Positions 32,603 to 37,081 of a stretch of 37,081 nt of DNA are shown in pieces; the stretch's first letter is position 1; the number at the start of each line of letters is the position of its first letter. A model generated the notes under the pieces. That model worked only from the letters and a program-made list of their open reading frames with translations. It was not told the origin of the DNA and ran no database searches. This DNA is from JALOOE01 sp964423545 (lineage in GTDB: Bacteria; Chloroflexota; Anaerolineae; CG2-30-64-16). The translations under genes were made by a program, and so were the position numbers. Where the stretch lies: the NCBI GenBank assembly GCA_964423545.1, contig CAYRFV010000014.1:1-37081 (forward strand). Direction: 5' to 3'.

Positions 32603-34204
32603 TCATCGCGGTATCTTTCGCGCGACCTCAGGCCACGCCAGCTCGAAGCCGAGTGTGTCGACCAGCATCGCCTGGAAGTCGGTCAGGTGCGTCGCATCGG
32701 CCCGCACCTGCCGCGGGGCCAGCTTCCTCGCCAGGCAATAGGCTGCCAGCGCGCCGGCGGCTTCGCCGATGTTCCACTCGACCGGATGCAGGCGATAGCA
32801 GCCATTGGTGATGTGGGTGACTCCCAAATTCTTGCAGGCCGGCAGCAGATTCTCGATGCGCACGGGGAGCAGCGCGCCAAGCGGGATCTGGAATGGGTAG
32901 TTCGAGATATCGATGTAGTTGCGCACGCCGGTGCTGATGTGAAGGTCAATGCGGTAGCTGCCGACGCCGACGCTGTCGTGAAACACCTCCGCGCCGATCA
33001 GCTTGCCGCGTTGCTCCACGCCCACGTGCTGCTCCAAGACGGTGAACTCAGCCCGAATGCGCCGACTCTCCCGGATGTAGACGTGCTTCGCCAGCCCATC
33101 GGTCGTGCCCACGATATCGGGGCGCAGACGTAGGCCCGGATAGCCGTTCCCACCGTCGTGCCGGGGGGCCTCGGTCTGCATCCAGTACAGCAACGACAGG
33201 CTCAGGTTCTTTCCCCCCTGGATGTGGCGGGCAGCCTCCTCCCGGCTGACTCCCACCAACGGCCCTGACCAGTAATCGTTGTGCGGCCAGTTGACGAGAG
33301 TGATGTCGCTCGGATAGAAGCCGGCGGGGTAATACTCCTTGCACAGGATGCGGCGATAGAGCCAGAAAGAGCTCAGCTCCCCACCGCTGGCGAGCGGCCG
33401 GGCATGGAAAACCCCGCGCTCGCGCGACGCCAGGGTGATAGGATCGACGTCGCGCCAACCGAGTTGGGGCCCCGGCCAGAAAGGGGCCTGGTATCTGCGC
33501 CAGGCGTCGTAGTCGGGCGGCCTGGAGATCGTATGATCCTCGCCGGGCAGATAATCCATGGCGAAGCAGGCAGTGAACGACTGCTGGTCGAGCGGGTCGG
33601 CGGCGCCCGGCAAAGCGTGCAGCTCTCCGGTCTGCGCCTGACTTTCCGAGCCGATGACATGCTCAACGCCTGCCAGTTCGAGCAGGTCGCCGAGCTCGGT
33701 GGCGTCGAGGATGTATGCTGCGCAGACGACTGTCTCTTGCCCGCTCAACTCATCACGGAGTCGCACGGCGCGCACGCGATCGCCGTCCGTCTCGCAGCCG
33801 GCGGCCCGGTGTCGCAGCAGCACCTCCAGCTGCCGTCCGGAACGGTAGGGCGCGAGGAGCTCCTCCAGCACGGCCAACGCCACGCGCGGCTCGTGGCACA
33901 GCCTGCTGACGTTGCCGTTGCCGGGGTTCAGCAGCACCCGTTCCCGGATCTCCGGCCGCAGCGGGTAGTTGCGCCGATAGTAGGCGCGTATGCCCTGGCG
34001 CAGGCGGCGGTAGGAGTTGGTGCAGCCAGTCGTTTCGATCCATGGGTGCTCGTCGGGCGGCACAGCCTGCTGCGTGAGCTGCCCGCCGAGCCAGTCGGTC
34101 TCTTCTGTCAGGATCACGCGTTGACCCAGTCGCAGCGCAGCCAGCGCGGCCGCTACGCCGCCCAGTCCGCCGCCGACGATCAGGATGTCCGTCTCTCTTT
34201 CCAT
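32603..34204 (-). CDS. FAD-dependent oxidoreductase
   Basis: 533-residue flavoprotein of the FAD_oxidored family. The FAD motif ILIVGGGLGGVAAALAALRLG is at residues 7-27, then GGQLTQQAVPPDEHPWIE and GCTNSYRRLRQGIRAYYR, blocks characteristic of a subfamily found in sugar clusters. The second FAD contact is NLLPACKNLGVTHITNGCYR..IGEAAGALAA. There is no signal peptide. ATG 34204 has AAGGGGGA upstream. Its neighbour on one side is a deleted paralogue and on the other, divergently, a GH2 glycosidase. It may act on the sugar released by that enzyme, an inference. Confidence 0.9.
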   Translation of the reverse strand: MERETDILIVGGGLGGVAAALAALRLGQRVILTEETDWLGGQLTQQAVPPDEHPWIETTGCTNSYRRLRQGIRAYYRRNYPLRPEIRERVLLNPGNGNVSRLCHEPRVALAVLEELLAPYRSGRQLEVLLRHRAAGCETDGDRVRAVRLRDELSGQETVVCAAYILDATELGDLLELAGVEHVIGSESQAQTGELHALPGAADPLDQQSFTACFAMDYLPGEDHTISRPPDYDAWRRYQAPFWPGPQLGWRDVDPITLASRERGVFHARPLASGGELSSFWLYRRILCKEYYPAGFYPSDITLVNWPHNDYWSGPLVGVSREEAARHIQGGKNLSLSLLYWMQTEAPRHDGGNGYPGLRLRPDIVGTTDGLAKHVYIRESRRIRAEFTVLEQHVGVEQRGKLIGAEVFHDSVGVGSYRIDLHISTGVRNYIDISNYPFQIPLGALLPVRIENLLPACKNLGVTHITNGCYRLHPVEWNIGEAAGALAAYCLARKLAPRQVRADATHLTDFQAMLVDTLGFELAWPEVARKIPR

Positions 34205-34266
34205 CTCGGTGTCCCCCTTGGCGTCTTGCCGAAACTCAGCAGCGCAATGCTGCGATCTGCGAGCTG

Positions 34267-34272
34267 ATTATA
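34267..34272 (-). promoter_or_regulatory. -10 element upstream of the FAD oxidoreductase gene
   Basis: TATAAT on the minus strand, 63 bases before the FAD oxidoreductase start, in the divergent interval shared with the GH2 gene. No good -35 was seen. A plus-strand TAGACT at 34375-34380 could be the -10 for the GH2 gene. Confidence 0.35.
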
Positions 34273-34427
34273 CAACCGCGACCCTGCTCGATGCGCATGA
34301 CGCACCCCAACACAGGCGAGCATCCGTCGACCGCTTGTGGCGGCGCGACTTCCGCTGCCGACCGTTGTGTGCTAGACTGGAGACGAATCAGAGCCGTTGA
34401 GGCGACGGCGCAAAGGAGCTTGTGCCC

Positions 34428-36218
34428 ATGAGCGAAAGCATCCCTCGTTCCGAATATCCCCGCCCGCAGTTTGTGCGCGATGATTGGCTGTGCTTGAATG
34501 GCGAGTGGCAGTTCGAGGTCGATCCGGGCGACAGCGGCCTGGAGCGCGGTCTCGCTGAGCGCGAACTGGCGGGCCGCATCGTAGTGCCTTTCTGTCCCGA
34601 ATCGGTCCTTTCCGGCATCGGCAGCACCGATTGGCTGAACGCCGTCTGGTATCGCCGCACTGTGACGATTCCCCCGGAATGGGCGGGCCGGCACGCGCTG
34701 CTGCATTTTCAGGCAATCGACTACGATGCCACCGTTTGGGTCAACGGTGTGGAGGTGGCGCGCCACCGTGGCGGCTTCACCCCGATCACGTGTGACTTGA
34801 AAGGGATTGCTGAGGCAGGGCAGGTCGCAACGATCGTGGTGCGGGCGCGCGATCCGCGGCATGGCCCCAAGCCGTCCGGCAAGCAGTCGCCGCGCTATGG
34901 CAACTACGGTTGTATGTACACCCGCACCACCGGGATCTGGCAGACGGTGTGGATGGAGCCCGCGCCCGACATGCGATTGGGCAGGCCGCGCATCACACCG
35001 GACGTCAACCGCGGTCTATTTCGGATTCAGCAGCCGATTGTGGGCGCCGCGCCAGGCGCCGAGCTCGGCGCCGTCCTGCGAGACCGGCAGGGCATCATTG
35101 CGATGGCATCGTGCCGCCTGGGTTTCGATCTCACTCCCACCCTTGATGTGCTGATCCCCGAGGACCGCCGGCGCCTGTGGAGCCCGCTCGATCCGTTCCT
35201 GTACCACCTGGAGGTCGCCCTGATTGACCCGAACGGCATCGTCGTGGACCGGGCGACGAGCTATGCGGGGCTACGCGGGATCAGCATCGAAGGGTCGATG
35301 ATCAAGCTGAACGGGCAGCCTCTCTTCCAACGACTCGTGCTTGACCAGGGCTACTACCCTGACGGCATTCTGACCGCACCGACCGACGAAGCGCTGCGCC
35401 GCGATATCGAGTTGAGCCAGGCCGCCGGGTTCAACGGCGCGCGGCTGCATCAGAAGGTGTTCGAGGAGCGTTTCCTGTATCACGCCGACCGTCTGGGCTA
35501 CCTGGTGTGGGGCGAGTTCCCCGATTGGGGCTGCAACGGCTTCGGTCCGGACGGCGACAATCAGCAGCCGGGCGCCACGTACATCACGCAGTGGCTGGAG
35601 GCGCTGGAGCGAGACTATTCGCATCCCTCGATCATCGGCTGGTGCCCGCTGAACGAAACGTGGCAGCTCATCACCGATAGGATCACCGTGCTAGACGATG
35701 TCACGCGCGGGATGTTTCTGGCGACGAAGGCGATGGATCAGACCCGGCCGGTGCTCGACGCGTCGGGCTACTCGCATCGCGTGGCCGAGGCCGATGTCTA
35801 CGACAGCCACAGCTACGAGCAAGATCCGACGAAATTCGCCGCCCTCATGGCGCCGTTGGCCGAAGGCCATCCCTACCTGAACCAGCGCAACGGCCAGCCG
35901 ATCTCGATACCCTATCGAGGAGGGCAGCCGTACTTCTGCAGCGAGTTCGGCGGAACGTGGTGGAACCCGGACGCCCCCGAAGGCGAGGATTCCTGGGGCT
36001 ATGGCGACCGGCCCCACACGCTTGAGGCGTTCTACGCACGTTTCGAGGCGCTGTGCGGCGCGCTGCTCGACAACCCGCTGATGTTCGGCTACTGCTATAC
36101 CCAGCTCACCGACGTGTTCCAGGAGCAGAACGGCATCTACCGCTTCGATCGCCGGGCCAAGTTCGATCTGGCGCGGCTGGCCGCGATACAGGGGCGCACC
36201 GCGGCCAGCGAACGGTAG
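34428..36218 (+). CDS. Glycoside hydrolase family 2 enzyme (beta-galactosidase/glucuronidase type)
   Basis: 596-residue retaining beta-glycosidase. The N-terminal sugar-binding jelly roll is clear (NGEWQFEVDP..WYRRTVTIP..AIDYDATVWVNG), followed by an Ig-like domain and a TIM barrel. The acid/base is Glu410 in WCPLNETW and the nucleophile is Glu506 in FCSEFGGTWW. There is no signal peptide, so hydrolysis would follow import. Length is nearer to beta-glucuronidase (about 600) than to LacZ (about 1020). ATG 34428 is preferred over GTG 34422 because it gives nine bases to AAGGAG. It is transcribed away from the FAD oxidoreductase gene, with a shared control region between them. Confidence 0.92.
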   Translation: MSESIPRSEYPRPQFVRDDWLCLNGEWQFEVDPGDSGLERGLAERELAGRIVVPFCPESVLSGIGSTDWLNAVWYRRTVTIPPEWAGRHALLHFQAIDYDATVWVNGVEVARHRGGFTPITCDLKGIAEAGQVATIVVRARDPRHGPKPSGKQSPRYGNYGCMYTRTTGIWQTVWMEPAPDMRLGRPRITPDVNRGLFRIQQPIVGAAPGAELGAVLRDRQGIIAMASCRLGFDLTPTLDVLIPEDRRRLWSPLDPFLYHLEVALIDPNGIVVDRATSYAGLRGISIEGSMIKLNGQPLFQRLVLDQGYYPDGILTAPTDEALRRDIELSQAAGFNGARLHQKVFEERFLYHADRLGYLVWGEFPDWGCNGFGPDGDNQQPGATYITQWLEALERDYSHPSIIGWCPLNETWQLITDRITVLDDVTRGMFLATKAMDQTRPVLDASGYSHRVAEADVYDSHSYEQDPTKFAALMAPLAEGHPYLNQRNGQPISIPYRGGQPYFCSEFGGTWWNPDAPEGEDSWGYGDRPHTLEAFYARFEALCGALLDNPLMFGYCYTQLTDVFQEQNGIYRFDRRAKFDLARLAAIQGRTAASER

Positions 36219-36227
36219 TCGACCGTG

Positions 36228-36710
36228 CTACCCGGCGATGGGCGCATACAAATCGAGAAGCAGCTCATCGCCCGGGACGGGGAAGCTGGGGTTGAGGTGT
36301 TCTTCGAGCCACTGATGTCCGGCGTGCCCGTAGCGGCTTTCGGTCAGCCACTGTGCGAGCCGGCCCCAGGTCGCGCCGATGTTCTCAACTCCCTGGCAGC
36401 GCGTGACGGCGTACAGGCCGCCGGGGAAATCCCGGATGCGCATGTCGCTTTCGGCTTCGTCCTCGGAGGCGACGAACTCCGGGCCGACGACGAGCCAGAA
36501 CTCGTAGCCGTAGTTCGGGCTGCCGGCCGAAGGGTTCGGGTTGTTGAAGCCGAAGATGCGGGGCCGGGTCAGATCGGTCAGAAGGCCGCGCGGGCCGGCC
36601 CAGGCCGCGAGCTTCGCCGCGGCCAATGCTTCCGGGCTCGGCCCAAAGCCGTGGAAGCTGGCGACGCGCAGCGGTTCCAGTTTGACAATGCGGACGGCGA
36701 GATCGTTCAC
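36228..36710 (-). CDS. GyrI-like (AraC effector-binding) domain protein
   Basis: 160-residue stand-alone GyrI-like small-molecule-binding domain (VRIVKLEPLRVASFHGFGPSPE..YGYEFWLVVGPEF..FPGGLYAVTRC..WLTESRYG..PGDELLLDLYAPI). Such proteins bind small hydrophobic or cationic ligands and often accompany or form part of transcription regulators. The start is GTG 36710 with AGGAG upstream (eight-base spacing). It ends 10 bases from the GH2 stop, convergent with it, and diverges from the regulator gene at 36914. Confidence 0.85.
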   Translation of the reverse strand: MNDLAVRIVKLEPLRVASFHGFGPSPEALAAAKLAAWAGPRGLLTDLTRPRIFGFNNPNPSAGSPNYGYEFWLVVGPEFVASEDEAESDMRIRDFPGGLYAVTRCQGVENIGATWGRLAQWLTESRYGHAGHQWLEEHLNPSFPVPGDELLLDLYAPIAG

Positions 36711-36766
36711 GGTGACATCTCCTTGTCGTGCCGTGTTTCAGGCAGCTCGGGTATCGATTCACATCG

Positions 36767-36789
36767 GTGATCACTGAAGACCATGGTCT
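36767..36789. promoter_or_regulatory. Two palindromes in the divergent GyrI/regulator interval
   Basis: GTGATCAC (36767-36774) and AGACCATGGTCT (36778-36789) are perfect palindromes three bases apart, followed by a TATTAT at 36798-36803 that could be a plus-strand -10. They are candidate operators for the neighbouring helix-turn-helix regulator. Confidence 0.35.
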
Positions 36790-36913
36790 CATGCGCGTAT
36801 TATGCGGTCGATTCCCTGACATCCAGTGTCGGGATTCCGAGCAATGCGGCACGATCGACGCCGGGCCTGGCCCGTTCGTCGGCGGCGATCCGGCCGGTGC
36901 TGTAGAGCATCTC

Positions 36914-37081
36914 ATGCGCGCCGATCGCCTTCTGTCGCTCCTCATGCTTCTCCAGGCCCGTGGTTCGATGACCGCGGCGAAGTTGGCGCAGGAGCTGGAA
37001 GTCTCCGAGCGAACCATCTACCGTGACATCGATGCGCTCAGTTCCGCCGGGGTGCCGGTCTACGGCGAGGCCGGCCCAGGC
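36914..37081 (+). CDS. DeoR-like/WYL-type transcriptional regulator, 3' end outside window
   Basis: Only the first 56 residues are present: MRADRLLSLLMLLQARGSMT, then AAKLAQELEVSERTIYRDID and ALSSAGVPVYGEAGPG. This is the winged helix-turn-helix of the YafY/WYL regulator family, with the recognition helix VSERTIYRDI. The frame is open at the window edge, so the WYL ligand domain is not visible. It is divergent from the GyrI-like gene, a pairing that often reflects joint regulation. Confidence 0.88.
   Translation, partial: MRADRLLSLLMLLQARGSMTAAKLAQELEVSERTIYRDIDALSSAGVPVYGEAGPG

Noticed and set aside
1..37081. CRISPR arrays, tRNA or rRNA genes, phage genes
   Set aside because: I looked for regularly spaced direct repeats, cloverleaf-like blocks and phage structural genes by eye and saw none; short RNAs could still be missed.

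Overview
This is a GC-rich accessory stretch that most resembles a Chloroflexota (green non-sulfur, Anaerolineae/Thermomicrobia-like) genome, probably metagenome-assembled. The grounds are: Tat-type lipoprotein solute-binding proteins, one with a Val/Glu/Lys-rich repetitive linker after the lipobox that is typical of this phylum; a large BTAD/NB-ARC/TPR regulator; strong codon-third-position GC; and MITE/REP-like palindromes between genes. The taxonomic call is inference. A run of 100 Ns (12925-13024) is flanked by two identical 55-bp copies, the signature of a de Bruijn-graph contig overlap that was scaffolded with a fixed gap rather than merged.

Layout. 1-2055: the 3' part of a divergent GroEL-like chaperonin gene and a YkgJ-type cysteine-cluster protein. 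2084-3240: a decayed secreted-type beta/gamma-crystallin gene. 3297-14181 (plus strand): catabolic operon A, consisting of a LacI regulator, a MoaD-like sulfur carrier, a tungsten/molybdenum aldehyde:ferredoxin oxidoreductase (AOR), a glycerate 2-kinase, an HpcH/HpaI-type aldolase homologue, an ABC sugar transporter (lipoprotein plus two permeases, no ATPase) and a D-2-hydroxyacid dehydrogenase. 14212-14836: an RHH/MazF toxin-antitoxin pair. 14915-17503: a long divergent transketolase closed by a strong hairpin terminator. 17527-17907: a broken transposase-like remnant. 18008-21387: a BTAD-NB-ARC-TPR regulator split by a one-base deletion. 21420-32043 (minus strand): catabolic operon B, with a LacI regulator, an ABC transporter (again without ATPase), an FAD-dependent oxidoreductase, a UroD-like protein, a second FAD-dependent oxidoreductase with a C-terminal beta-sandwich, a decayed LamG protein and a D-galactonate-dehydratase-like enolase-superfamily enzyme. 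Upstream on the same strand are a deleted third and an intact fourth FAD-dependent oxidoreductase. 34428-36218: a divergently transcribed GH2 glycosidase. 36228-end: a GyrI-like ligand-binding protein facing the start of a helix-turn-helix (WYL-type) regulator.

How it may work together (inference). Operon B plus the GH2 enzyme would import a glycoside or oligosaccharide, release and oxidise the sugar, and dehydrate a sugar acid to a 2-keto-3-deoxy acid. Operon A would cleave such an acid to pyruvate and a C3 aldehyde, oxidise the aldehyde to glycerate with AOR (electrons to ferredoxin) and phosphorylate it to 2-phosphoglycerate. This would be a non-phosphorylative Entner-Doudoroff-like route built on a tungsten enzyme. 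The aldolase homologue lacks two catalytic residues of classical HpaI, so its reaction is uncertain.

The window also carries an unusual load of broken genes: single-base frameshifts, internal deletions and a nonsense mutation. The accessory content therefore appears to be in flux, with the caveat that the single-base events could be assembly errors.
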